Assembly (NCBI GenBank): GCA_947650365.1
Contig: OX393549.1
Span: forward strand, 34,555,910 to 34,619,909
DNA length: 64,000 nt
Direction: 5' to 3'
Source of the DNA: Chamaelirium japonicum
Taxonomy: Eukaryota; Streptophyta; Magnoliopsida; Liliales; Melanthiaceae
The notes under the pieces were generated by a model. It had not been told where the DNA came from. It did not search any database and saw only the letters and a list, made by a program, of their open reading frames with translations. Each line of letters opens with the position of its first letter. Position 1 is the first letter of the stretch. The translations under genes and the position numbers were made by a program. Below, in pieces: positions 43,431 through 56,429 of this stretch.

Positions 43431-44160
43431 TGTTATAAGATCTTTCAATCGGATGGCTGACCATCGTTGGATCTCCCCCATGGATTAGGGTTTCCTATAG
43501 ATTATTTGGGCCCTAAGTCAATCCACCCTATAAGTATGATACGACGCCTTATGGTGGGGGTACGTTCTCAACATCTCTCCCTCTCGTCTCTCATCATAGA
43601 GGGTAGGGGTGGCAATGAGTCGTGTCGGGTTCGTGTCGTGTCTGGTGTCGTGTCGTGTTAACACGCGATCTAGTGTGACCCGACCCGTTTAACTAATCGT
43701 GTCTAGATCCTAAACCCATACCCGACCCCGCTAATAAACGGGTAGACATGATAAGACCCATTTACCACCTGGATCTATTCAGTTGACCCGATCCGACCCA
43801 ATCCGACTCGACTCGACCTGACCCGAAAGAGCCACTGGTATTATATATTATAGTATCAGATTTATTGCGGGTAGACCCGACCCGACACGGCCCGTTGAAT
43901 ACTAAACGGGTCTTCCTGGGTCTACCGTGTCCAGACCTAAACCCAGAGCCGACCCGTTTGTTAAACGGGTCTATCGTGTTGACCTGTTTACGACCCGAAC
44001 CCGTTTAGCCCTGACCCAGACCCGCTAACTTCGTGTCGGGTCTGCCGTGTCGGGTCCAAAATTGCCAGCCCTAATAGAGGGGTTTGTTGTAAAACAATTG
44101 AGAGATGCTTGGTAATATCGTCAGTTTTTATGCTTGGCTTAATTTCATGCAATCCAATTG
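43431..44160 (+). repeat. Copia-2 3' LTR, interrupted (right end unknown)
   Basis: It starts TGTTATAAGATC after the polypurine tract. A MITE occupies 43604-44073; LTR sequence presumably resumes at 44082. The right boundary and TSD could not be placed because the 5' LTR is not in the window; the end given is nominal. Confidence 0.55.
43604..44073. mobile_element. TAGGG hAT-type MITE, TSD ATAGAGGG
   Basis: Starts TAGGGGTGGCAATGAGTCG and ends ATTGCCAGCCCTA. Exact 8-bp duplications ATAGAGGG flank it (43596-43603, 44074-44081). It is 470 bp of GACCCG/CGGGTC motifs. It is the youngest layer at the right edge of the nested copia-2 stack. Confidence 0.92.
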
Positions 44161-44357
44161 GCGCAATGCCATGTGTCTCTCTCTCTCTCTCTCCATCCTT
44201 CCACCATCAATACAAAAGAGATCTTTTTTGCTACCGTTTGATTTGCTGCACTTGCCTACCAGTCCAATCGACACCTGCCACGTGCCACTCTCTCTCTCTT
44301 TCTCTCTTTTTTCTTTTCCTCCCACCATCAATGCAAAGAGATTATTTTTGCTACCGT
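44161..44357. repeat. Tandem duplication of about 118 bp
   Basis: Two copies of a segment with CTCTCTCTC, then CCACCATCAAT, AAAGAGAT and TTTTTGCTACCG; the shared end falls at about 44239 and 44357. Non-coding. Confidence 0.7.
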
Positions 44358-44953
44358 GGTGCCCTATGTTCTCTCTTAAAAAGACATAATGGGTGGCACA
44401 ATTGTGATGCGCCGTGTCATCCATTAAAAAGGATAGTGGGTTTGTAAAGTGTACAATGTACTCCAAAGCATGTGTAGCCCCAATTGTGGCCATTTTAATA
44501 GGCGATGTGGCGCACCACGATTGGACCATAGGCAAGTGCAGCAAAACAAACGTTTGCAAAAATGAACTCTAAATGCCAACCTGATATCAAGTGCAGCAAA
44601 TCGACCGGGTAGCAATGCTATTCAACCAACCTTTGGCCTTGGGGTTGGCTATGAGGTTGGTTGAGTAGCATTATTAAGTGGGATCGTGTGTTTGCTGACT
44701 CGGTGAATAGCTCACTCACAACCAAATGATTCATGTGGAACCCACCCGTGAATAGCACCACCCCTCTGATTCAAGCACTAAATTCGTCTTTTCGAGCCAA
44801 TCAGTTTTAGAGGTGTCTACATCGGAGGGACAATAGGATTCACAGGTAGATCCTACATGAATCGGTTGGCTGTGATAATAACAAAGTTATTCGTCTATCG
44901 GTCAGCGTTGAGTGCAATTCACCGGTCGTGGTTGGGTGCAATGGATGACTGCG

Positions 44954-44958
<5 letters not shown>

Positions 44959-45026
<68 letters not shown>
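44959..45026. repeat. (TC)n microsatellite
   Basis: A pure TC run of about 68 bp. Confidence 0.95.
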
Positions 45027-45028
<2 letters not shown>

Positions 45029-45963
45029 ACCACCACAAACAGGGGCCTGTTAGGTAGCCCACGAGGTGTTGGTCGAATGTGGTGTCTGCTCTTCCAGTTC
45101 CAATCCTGTAGCATTAACTCCATCATCCAAAGTTATGGGATCTTAAGAACATGCCCAATTGCAAGTTCCTCGAGCAATTTGTGGTCCATGAAACCAACAT
45201 TAGTCCGAAGGGGTTGGGGTTTGTTGAAAGGCCAATGCAAGGGCTAAGGAAATTATTTTGTAATGTTTGTCTATAGCCTTTTTTTTTTTTTGAGTGATAT
45301 GCTTGCTTATAGCATTGGTGCTACTAATTTTGGCCTTTTAGTCTGATTTGCTATTAACCGGATTGCTAACAGTCTTTTTAATAGTTTTGCATTGACTGTA
45401 ATAAAATGATATCGTTCCATGTAACATATCTAAAGTTATTAATTGAAGTTGTCGGATTTGGTCCATTTGGAGCTGATTTCATATCATTTGAAAATTTGGT
45501 TTTGTACAATTTGTAGTTGTTTAGTAATGCCTGTGCAAGGGTGGGGGACGCAACCATTTCATGAAAATTAATGAAAATAATCATAACCTTCCTTTGGCTC
45601 ACTGGTACCGGAATTATTGTTTTTTTGAATTATGCTTAGTCTACATATAGCCCCCTTCGACAATTTTTATTCTAAAATGGACGTTGCACCATTTTCAGTG
45701 GGGGCGATCATCGCAAAATATGAAGGCCCCACTGAAAATGAACACAGTGGACGAATGTGGGCGTCGCTGATATATTCCCCTATGTGCTTTGTCGCTGAAG
45801 GCGGCGGGGGAGTAATGTCGCCAAAGGCAACTATTCGACTGCACCTGATCACATCGGCCCTTTTCTTGCGGGTTGATTATGATTCACTGGTCAGGGCTGG
45901 GTGTATTTGACAACTGTGATCAGGTGCCATGTCAAGATTACAAGAATAAATATTGCAAATAGA

Positions 45964-45966
<3 letters not shown>

Positions 45967-46017
<51 letters not shown>
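45967..46017. repeat. (AG)n microsatellite
   Basis: A pure AG run of about 51 bp. Confidence 0.95.
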
Positions 46018-46020
<3 letters not shown>

Positions 46021-47531
46021 TAATTGGATATAGATGGTGTCCTTATAATGTGTACTTCAGGTGCTTTCGTCGTTGTTTGTGCCTCGAGATAGTGCTATGT
46101 CTTAATCCTTGAATTTCGCTCTCCGTGCAGGGGAGAGTGTTGCAACCGAAGGCAGCCGTCCGTGAGTCAACAGGCACTGGCATGCCGTCACCGAATGTGG
46201 ACAACCCCACTGCATTTGGACATTTCTTCTGAATGTGAGCGTCATCGACAAATTAGGATGTTTTGTCAAGTATGGGCTCTCTAGCTGAATTTGAGTGCCC
46301 CAACTGATTGTGGGTGCTGCTGAACCAATTTTGTCACCCCGTTTGAGTGCCGATAGACACAAGCATTATCACCGCTCACAAAATATTGTCACATTCCTCA
46401 AAATATTATCATCGCTTATGAAATATTGTTATCACCGTCAAAATATTATTCTCCCTTGAAATATTATCACTGTTCTCGAAATATTTTGTGGCCACCCCTC
46501 GAAATCTTTTGCGTGCCGACAAGCACGGGCATTAGTAGTTTATATATATGGAAAAAACAAAGTTTTTTTTTTTCAATTTTCTCTTCAAAATTTAAAACCA
46601 TGAAAACTGAACCAGGCCACCTTGACTTAACATACCAACTTGGGCTAACCCAAGCTTAGCGGTTGATAATTTATTCTCGGGTCAGGCTCAGGTTGGGCAG
46701 CTTGGGTTGGGCTGGGAGATTGAAGGTTTTCACTTGGATTGAGAATGGGTGGTTGTTGTTGACCTCCAACCCAATCCAAACTGTCTGAGTTGCAGCCCTA
46801 GCATGAGCATGGAGAGAGGCTTTGATATTAATTTTTGCAAAAATTAACATAGAAAATCAAATACTCCCTTAGACAATAAAAAGGAACCCTAGGCCAGCCC
46901 CAGTTCTAAAAGAGCAAAACCTGCAGTGATAAGTGACATGATTTTGCTCTTCCCATTGAGACCACCAATGGCATGAGAGCTCCTCATACCATAGGGCCGG
47001 AAACTGCAGATAAACCGGACGCAATACCTGGTGCCAAGCTCGGCTGATCTTCAGATCCTTCCGATGAATCTTCGATGCCTTCCATCTCTTAACTGTTATT
47101 TCCGATCAGTGGTTCAAGTAATGTGTTGCCATTTACAACTTTTGTGGTTCCAACAATGAAGTCGTAACCCGTTCCTTCCTGCAGCTCATAATAAGATCGC
47201 ACACTTCAGGGATATGTCTAACATGATCGGGAGTTCGAATCTAATGCCATTAAAAAGGAAAAAAATTGCCGCAGAATCTCACAATATACATACAAAACAT
47301 TAAAAAAAAGTCGCAAAATCTTCCTAATTTTTGTTCTTTTGTTGGTTTTCTTGTTTTACACATGGCATCCGTCGCATCGAATGGTAATATGGATAAGCAA
47401 GGTGAGCCAAGGATGATGCCATTATGGATTCAGTTGGAGGGGGATGGGCTAGTGATTATGGTTTTTCAGTCTTTTTTGTTAGGGATTTCAGTTATTTGGA
47501 CTCTTAATCACTGATGTTACCACAATGTAAT

Positions 47532-47998
<467 letters not shown>

Positions 47999-48016
47999 TT
48001 GTACGGTGGAGGGGAT

Positions 48017-48104
<88 letters not shown>
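47999..48104. repeat. (TA)n microsatellite
   Basis: About 106 bp of TA, left flank of the MITE at 48105. Confidence 0.95.
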
Positions 48105-49395
<1,291 letters not shown>

Positions 49396-49953
49396 TGTAG
49401 ACACATAAATTGAGTCTAACCCGAACCCGACTCGCATGCACTAATTCGGAGGTAAACCCGACACGCACTCGGACCCGACCCACGCCGAACAAGAGGCCGG
49501 GTGGGCCCATCCTCAAGTGGGGCCCACCCGGCCCCCTACTAGAGATCCGAACCCCTCATGGGGTGGCCGGCCATGAAAGAAAAGAAAGAAAAGAAAGAAA
49601 GAAAGAAAAGAAAGGAAAGGAAAGAAAATGAAAGAAAATGAAAGAAAAGAAGAAAAAAAGGTAACAAATACCGCCATGCGCGGGGGAGGTTGCGTATGAC
49701 GTCTACATAAGTGTGGATCTGCACCGATCCCTCGATCCGACGGACAAGAAACGAAGTCGGGTCGCCATCGACTTTATGTGCAAGATTCAAAATAAATCCA
49801 GAAATGATTGGGCCATAATTACCCCGCCAGAAAAGGAAAGCAAATAAAGGTTTATTCCCCTCTTTAATTGAAGAATAAATCTTGGGTAGTTATGGGAGAG
49901 ATATTAAAGGGATTCAAATAAACTTCCCATATCTCTCCCCTCCCCCCTTCACC

Positions 49954-49961
49954 TATAAATA
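49954..49961 (+). promoter_or_regulatory. LTR TATA box
   Basis: CCTATAAATAGAGGGGG; the same sequence occurs in the right LTR at 62846-62853. Confidence 0.7.
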
Positions 49962-50007
49962 GAGGGGGAGGGGGAAGGCTCAAAAGGGTCGGATGGTAAG
50001 GCGAAGA

Positions 50008-51030
50008 AGCTCTGCAGAAGAGGAGACGCGCTCTTCATCGACCAAAGGCTTCATGAGGCACGGGCAAGCCTATCCCTTTGGGACCGGCTTAGTCCATTGA
50101 AAGCCCTCATCAAAGTGAAGACCCTTGCACAAGAAGATCAAGCCTTCGACTCCGTGCACGAAGAAGAAAGCTCGGAGAAGAAGAACCCTTCGACTCCTAA
50201 GACGCCAGAAGCAAAGGCCGGAGAAGAAGATTGGAGCGGCACTACCACGTCGTCTCCAACAAGCCTTCGACTTCGATCAAGCCCAAAAGCCCGGAGAAGA
50301 AGATTGAAGTGGCATCACCTCGTCATCTTCAACAAGCATCCGCTCCAATCACGAAGAAGAAAAGTTTGGAGAAGGATACCTGAAGCGTCGCTACGCCCGC
50401 CATCTTCAACAAAACCTTCAACCCCGATTACGTCAAATACGCCGTGAGAAGAAGCCGACGCCACACCCGTCGCCAGGTGGAAAGGGGTCAGAGATCGCAA
50501 GCTGAAGACAAAGCGAGGGAGCTCTGCAGAAGAGGAGACGCGCTCTTCATCGACCCAGAACTTCACGAGGCACGGGAAAGCCTATCCCCTCGGGACCGGC
50601 TTAGTCCATTGAAAGCCCTCATCAATGTGAAGACCCTTGCACAAGAAGATCAAGCCTTCGACTCCGTGCACGAAGAAGAAAGCTCGGAGAAGAAGAACCC
50701 TTCGACTCCGAAGACGCCAGAAGTAAAGGCCGGAGAAGAAGATCGGAGCGGCACCACCCTGTCATCTCCAACAAGCCTTCGACTCCGATCAAGCCCAAAA
50801 GCCCGAAGAAGAAGATCGAAGCGTCATCACCCGTCGCCTTCGACAAACATCCACTCCATCCACGAAGAAGAATGCTTGGAGAGGAACACCCGAAGCGTCG
50901 CTACACCCGTCGTCTTCAAAGCAAAGCCGACGCTACAACCGTCGCACGGAGATCGGTGCTACCCTCGCCGTCTTCAAAGGAACCCTTCGAATCCGATCAC
51001 GCCAAAGAAGCCCGGAGAAGAAGAAAAGTC
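50008..51030 (+). repeat. 512-bp tandem duplication inside the LTR
   Basis: AGCTCTGCAGAAGAGGAGAC at 50008 recurs at 50520, followed in both by CGCGCTCTTCATCGACC and TAGTCCATTGAAAGCCCTCA. The right LTR has the same pair at 62899 and 63407 (offset 508), so the duplication predates the last transposition. Confidence 0.88.
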
Positions 51031-51760
51031 TAGCCAACACCTAGACCGTCGAGGAAGCCGGAAGCCTTGAAGAAGTAGGCACCACCGTTCGAGAAGAAGA
51101 TCGAGTCGACGCCGAAGCAAAAGCCCACGCAAGAAGCCAAAGCAAAAGCTCCGGTAAAGCCCGCGCCAAAGCAACGCAAAAAGCCAAGCGACTATGCCGG
51201 TCACGAGCAAAAGCACCGCACGTTCTAGCCGATACGACGCGAAGTCCGGAAGAACGAAAGCATCGCAAGTCTCCCCCCGTCTACGTCCAAGCGCAAGCGC
51301 CAAAGCAAAGCAAAAACCAGAGCCACGCCAAAGCCAAGCTGAAGCCGAAAGCCAAAACTAACGCCGACGCCAAAAGCATGATCGACGCCGAGAACCGACG
51401 ATCAAGGACGCCAAGGTCAAGCAAGGATCGAGGAAGACCGAAGACCGAGGAACGAAGCCAAAAACCCCCTAGCCGAGAAAGCGCGAAGCACGGAAGGGAC
51501 AAAAGCAACGGCGGATACTCCTTAGCCTCTCAAAAACCCTCACCTTGTAAAGACCTCTGTCCTGGGCAACCCCTTCAGAGCTCTCGCACGAATACCACAT
51601 GGAGACGTGGATCAAAGGGACCCTCCAGAGGATCTCTCCCACAATCTCCTGATCAATATTCGCCGCACTCGGCTCACCACCCCCGAGTCCTCGGGTCCCG
51701 GCACTTGTAATCTTCGTGTGTTTGCAATAAAGACGACCCGGATCTTTTTCTGTGCATACA

Positions 51761-51790
51761 GATTTATGGCACGCCTAGGGGGACCTCTTC
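51761..51790 (+). other. Primer-binding site region
   Basis: Directly after the LTR: GATTTATGGCACGCCTAGGG. It resembles the TGGCACGCCYGGTGGGACC site of plant gypsy elements. The tRNA was not assigned. Confidence 0.6.
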
Positions 51791-51832
51791 TCCTTTCATC
51801 CGTACGGCTGAAGAAGTTGCCTCAAGTTCGCA

Positions 51833-53310
51833 ATGGCCGGGACAAGCAACGATGCGTTTGCTCCAAGCCTTTCGCCAATCGCCGAGTCTCCATTAGTCCG
51901 ACACGGTGATCCAGCAAACCCGGAGGGTGATGCTCCCCCGATGGTACGCGTTTACACTCGGCGTACTCGAACTCTGGCGGATGTCTTCATGCCAGAAATT
52001 GCTGCCGAAGATGCTCGCCAAAGTATCGACGAGACCTTAGTGCATGAAGAAACAAGCCTCGATCCTGGAATCCATGTCCAGAAGTTTGGGGAGGACCAGC
52101 CCCAACCCCGAGCCCGTTCGGGTTCTCCAGCGGATGTCGCACTCCTCTGCAGGGGGCAAACATCCGTCATCAACCAGAAGCAAGTCGGCGCAACTACATC
52201 TCCGACGATGAATGCGAGGATGCAAGCATGCAACATCGGAACGTCCTCCGTCATCATCCCCCGTCCGCTCTTCAGCTCCAAGTCATGTAAATGGGCGAAC
52301 ATATGGCGCAGATTACTCGGCTGATGAAGGAGAAGGATCGTCACATCAACACTCTGCTTCAAAAGCTAAGCGCAAAGGAGGCTACAACAAACGACCAACC
52401 TCTTGCTTCTCCAATAACCGCTCCGGCTCCGTCTTCAACACCCGCTCCTGCAGAGGTTGTTCCGATAATTCAAGCGGTTACTTTAGCGCTCTCTTCGAAT
52501 CCCGTCCCGGTGGAAGTCGTCTCTCCAGCACCAGTCTCGGTGGTCACACAACCTCCGGCAACGACAACAATGAATGCCCAGAAAATACAAGCGTTGGTAG
52601 TCGACATGATACGCTCCCACGGCAGTGGTCTTCCTCCAATCACGGCGGCATACTCAAAGCCTTACACCGCGAGGATCCAGCAGCTGCGCTACCCCATCGG
52701 GTTTCAGCCATCAAAATTCCAGCACTTCGACAGGAAGGGAAATCCAAGACAGCACGTCACTTACTTCATCGAAACCTGCAATAATGCCGGCACGCATGGC
52801 GACGAGATGGTGAAGCAGTTCGTTCGTACCCTCAAGGGTAACGACTTCGACTGGTATGTGGATCTTCCTCCAGGATCTATCAACAGCTGGGATCAGATGG
52901 AGAGGGAGTTCCTCAATTACTTCAACAGCACCAGACGCACCGTCAGCATGACCGAGTTTACTGCCGTCAAGCAAAGGAAGGACGAGCCGGTGGTCGACTA
53001 TATCGACCGATGGAGGAACCTCGCGCTGAATTCACGAGACCGCTTGTCTGAAGACTCGGCCATCGAGATGTGCACCCAAGGCATGCACTGGGGCCTGCTC
53101 TACATCCTCAAAGGTATCAAGCCTCAGTCATTCGAAGAACTCGCAACTCGGGCTCACGACATGGAACTCAGCCTAGGAAACCGCGGAGACTCGAAGAACA
53201 AGGACTTCTTGAAGGTGGAGAAGAAGGACAAACCGCCCGAACCGAAACCGAAACAAGTCAACGCCGCTGACATCACTTCAACCTCCAAGCCGCTCAAGAT
53301 CGGTGGCTAG
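51833..53310 (+). pseudogene. Gag of the Tat/Ogre-like element
   Basis: The N-terminus starts MAGTSNDAFAPSLSPIAESP at 51833. A frameshift before 52200 and a TAA near 52288 separate it from the main frame at 52291 (MGEHMAQITRLMKEKDRHIN). The capsid follows: IGFQPSKFQHFDRKGNPRQH (about 52700), FVRTLKGNDFDWYVDLPPGS, FLNYFNSTRRTVSMTEF, VVDYIDRWRNLALNSRD and MCTQGMHWGLLYILKGIKPQ. It ends at a TAG at 53308-53310, after which the same frame continues, so the stop looks secondary. Gag forms the particle. Confidence 0.88.
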
Positions 53311-53769
53311 CCGGATCAGAGAAAGGGAGCCGCCATACCGCCGCCTCTGCCGCAAAGGCAAAGGATGACTTACGAGGAGCTCGAAGCAAAGGAGTACCCA
53401 TTCCCGGACTCGGAAGTCTCCTCCATGTTTGATCAGTTGCTGCAGAAGAAAATGATAGAGCTTCTTCCTTCGAAGAGGCCCGAGCAGATGCATCGCGTCG
53501 ACGACCCTCTCTTTTGCAAATACCACCTAGTGGTAAGTCATCCCATCGAAAGATGCTTCGTCTTCAAGGAAAGAATCATGCCGCTCGCAAAGCAAGGGAA
53601 GATCGAGATTGACTCCGGAGAGGTCGCTACGGCCAACGTGACGTCCATCACCTTCGGTTCCTTCTCGCCGATACTTGTTGCTGCACGACACAGAACACCC
53701 AAATTGTGCGTCAACCGTCAAAGGCCAACCACGAAATCAACTTCACAACTGAAGGGCTCGGAGCAATGA
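53311..53769 (+). pseudogene. Gag C-terminal part with knuckle-like motif
   Basis: In frame with Gag beyond the TAG: MTYEELEAKEYPFPDSEVSS, LLPSKRPEQMHRVDDPLFCK, then CKYHLVVSHPIERCFVFKER. The last is the Ogre/Tat counterpart of a zinc knuckle with a C-X2-H-X5-H-X4-C pattern. It ends at 53769. No catalytic role. Confidence 0.75.
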
Positions 53770-53849
53770 CAACGTGCTCCTACGCTCGCTGAGGAAGAAA
53801 CGCCCTTGCCTCGGGAGCATCCGTCGCTCACGCCAGCACCTCTCCCAAG

Positions 53850-54440
53850 CAATGCTACATCCCAACAAGCGCTCTAAAAGAGATATGAGCAAGGAGATCC
53901 AGAAGTTGGTCTGCTGGGCCAGCTTTCGGGGAAGTTCGACTATTGCGTCCTCTACTCAAAGTCTTCGTCCGTTTCATTGAAGAAATCAAGCCCACCGGTT
54001 GGGGATCTGAAGATGAGCCAGTGGAGCTTCAGAAAGAGCAAATCCCTTTCAGTCAAGCTACGTCCCAATGTGCTCTCCGGAAGAGATACGAGCAAGGAGA
54101 TCCAGAAGTCGGTCTGCTGGGCCAACCTTCGGGCAAGTTCGACTATTACGCCCTCTACTCAAAGCCTCTATCCGTTTCGATCGAAGAAATCAAGCCCACC
54201 GGCTGGGGATCGGAAGACGAGCCAGTAGAGCCTCCAGAAGAACAAGTGTCTCTAACTGATAAGGAACCAGCTGCTGCTGCCAATCATCATCTTAGCATGG
54301 GAGAATCCACTGACGAAGAGGCATGGGTCATGCTACCCCGGCGACAAAGGCCACGACAAGCAATGCAAAATAAGCAAGACTGGATGGTGAGGAGATTTCC
54401 CGAGCGAAAAACTTATAAGAAAAAAAGCAAGGCTCCATGA
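53850..54440 (+). repeat. Repeated linker modules before protease
   Basis: A module encoding RYEQGDPEVGLLGQPSGKFD and EEIKPTGWGSEDEPVE occurs at about 53870-54030 and 54065-54235. A third version, more diverged, starts at about 56455 (EQRSPEVNLLGQPSGKLD). Frames differ between copies because of indels. Confidence 0.8.
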
Positions 54441-54512
54441 AGAAAGGCGTTCGAAGTGCCGCCGGCAAGCCCAGACAATCTCCTCCAGTAAAGCCTTCCA
54501 GAACCAGCAACG

Positions 54513-55562
54513 TTGCAAGAGTTCTTCCCCGATCACTTCCTCTCAGTCGATCAGCACATCAGGGTCTCGTGTTGCATGGTTGAAGTTCGTAAAATGTCGG
54601 AAGGAAAAGGTGAGGTCGAGACTTCTGAAGAAGGCGACTCCACTGACGAGGGAGACGGCTCCGACAAAGGGGGCACTGCCTCTCACGACAAGGCAATCCT
54701 ACACTTGCCGCTCGTAGAAGGTTTGCGCCTTCCGAAGAAGGCTCGCCTGGCAATGGCTGCAGCCTTGACAGACCTAGACAACTACAAGAGGAAGAGGAAG
54801 GACGACAAGAAGGGCAAGACTGTGGCCTCATGCGATGCAGCGATAACCTTCTCGGACGAAGACTTGCAACTCGGGACACGATTGCACAACCAGCCCGTCT
54901 ACGTTTCGGGATACATCAAAGAGAACTCAGTGAATCGAATCCTGCTAGACTGTGGCTCCGCCGTCAATATCATGCCCATCCAGACGATGCGGCAACTCGG
55001 CATCACCAATGACCAGCTCTCGCCCAGCCAGTTGGTCATTCAAGGGTTCAACCAAGGCGGACAGTCCACTATCGGAATCATCCACCTGAAGCTTTCAATC
55101 GGCCCGCTCGACACAACGGTCCTCTTCCACATCATTGATTGCCAGACGTCGTATCGCCTCTTGTTGGGAAGACCATGGCTATATGAGAACGACGTTGTAG
55201 TGTCCACTTGGCATCAGTGCCTCAAGTATTACGAGGAAGGCATGGAGAAGTGCATCGTCGCTGATGATAAGCCGTTAAATGAAGCCGATGCACATCTGGC
55301 CGACGCCAAGTTCTATCAAGCGAAAGACCTAGTCACGGAAGTCCTTCCAGCTAAAGCCCCTCGAGCTCAGAAGGCCGAAGAAGTAAAGCAGGACAAGGCT
55401 CCTCCACCTGCAAATCTGATGCAACCTTCCGACAAGGCGAGACTTGAGGCCCAAGAAGCGTCGAAATCAAGACAAAGGATGCGCATCAGTTCCGAGCCAA
55501 GAGCAATGCAACATACCCCGTTGCCCGTCCAAGCGACGCCAGTCCTGCGTCTCGCACCTTAG
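54513..55562 (+). pseudogene. Retropepsin-like protease region
   Basis: The frame has the Ogre/Tat order: LQEFFPDHFL just before the start, SCCMVEVRK, a Lys-rich DNYKRKRKDDKKGKT (residues 89-103), ITFSDEDLQLGTRLHNQPVY (111-130), then the protease active site NRILLDCGSAVNIM (141-154) and LLLGRPWLYEND (216-227). The family active site is D-(S/T/G)-G; here it is DCG, as in some relatives with DGG, so activity is uncertain. It cleaves the polyprotein. It ends at a TAG at 55560, after which the same linker continues. Confidence 0.85.
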
Positions 55563-56100
55563 TGGTTTCGTAAATCCAAGCGACCACCTTCTACTTTGAC
55601 AAGAGATCCGGTCCCGACATTATCGGAAGCCAATATCATCACTCTACAAGAGATGACATTGCTGCTACCTAATCTGACGCAAGCTTTGAACCCGATCGGG
55701 CCTGGCGGATCTACCGACATCAGTCGACTTGAATTCAAGCCAAAAGAGAGTTGGGGGCAAAACGCCGCCAAACTGCTGTTCAAAGCCGACTACAATGAAG
55801 GAAGCGCTAGGCAAATGAGCACACTTCCCCCAGTGGCAATGCCACATGGGATGACCAAGACTCAAGCGCGGCTGTTTCAAAGCGGTGAACAAATTCTCCC
55901 AAACCGCCGAGGCATTGGCTCCAATCAAATCCGATGGTCGTCAAGATTGCAGCGAAGAAGACCTTCACCTCCAACTATATTGGGGCAAAGATGGTAGACG
56001 AAGCAGCTGAAGGATTGACAATCTCCGATGCCAAGCCTTACTCCAGAAGCAAACCAAAAGCAATCAAAACCGGACGAATCTAAAGCGTACATCCGTGTTC
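55563..56100 (+). pseudogene. Protease-RT linker, first copy
   Basis: NIITLQEMTLLLPNLTQALN, then MPHGMTKTQARLFQSGEQIL and NRRGIGSNQ. In complete Ogre/Tat elements this leads into reverse transcriptase. Here it decays without one, and a diverged second copy of the preceding region begins. Confidence 0.8.
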
Positions 56101-56429
56101 GGAAGGCTCGGACCAGTCAAGCAACCAAAGAAGAGGTCGATGTTTGATCGTTTGGGAATGCCAGTCGAGGGCGTCGTTTCAACACCCGCCCACCCACCTA
56201 TGGTAGCCGTCAACATATCTCCGTTATCGAAATCGACAACGGTGATACTTCTACTTCGGACGACGAGTTGCAAGAAGCCCCACCAGTCCTCGTAGAAGGG
56301 GGGCAGTACACCGTTGATGACTCAAAGAAGGGGGGCAGCCCAAGAAGACGACGGCATGCTCCTTCAGTACCTAGGGCCAAATCCTCACTGTCTTGGGGGC
56401 AACCGCCTCTCATGCAAACACTCCCTCTT

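Larger units (their letters stand above)
44361..47531. other. Unassigned intergenic stretch with two microsatellites
   Basis: No gene, element ends or protein similarity were seen on either strand. It contains (TC)n at 44959-45026 and (AG)n at 45967-46017, and short repeats of AAATATTATCACCG type at 46375-46500. Confidence 0.5.
49396..51760 (+). repeat. 5' LTR of the Tat/Ogre-like element
   Basis: TGTAGAC...GTGCATACA, 2365 bp. It has a (GA)n-rich stretch (49575-49660), a TATA box (TATAAATA, 49954-49961) and an internal tandem duplication of about 512 bp. Long Glu/Lys/Ser-rich open frames across 50.1-51.1 kb follow from the AAGAAG bias and lie inside an LTR, so they are not called as genes. 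Confidence 0.88.

Noticed and set aside
47205..47260. tRNA or SINE B-box-like GAGTTCGAATCTA
   Set aside because: No matching A box at the right distance, no cloverleaf and no poly-A tail with TSD.
50097..51070. Glu/Lys/Ser-rich frame of up to 208 codons (and its match at 62988-63957)
   Set aside because: It lies in an LTR, differs between the two LTRs by frame-changing indels, and follows from AAGAAG bias.
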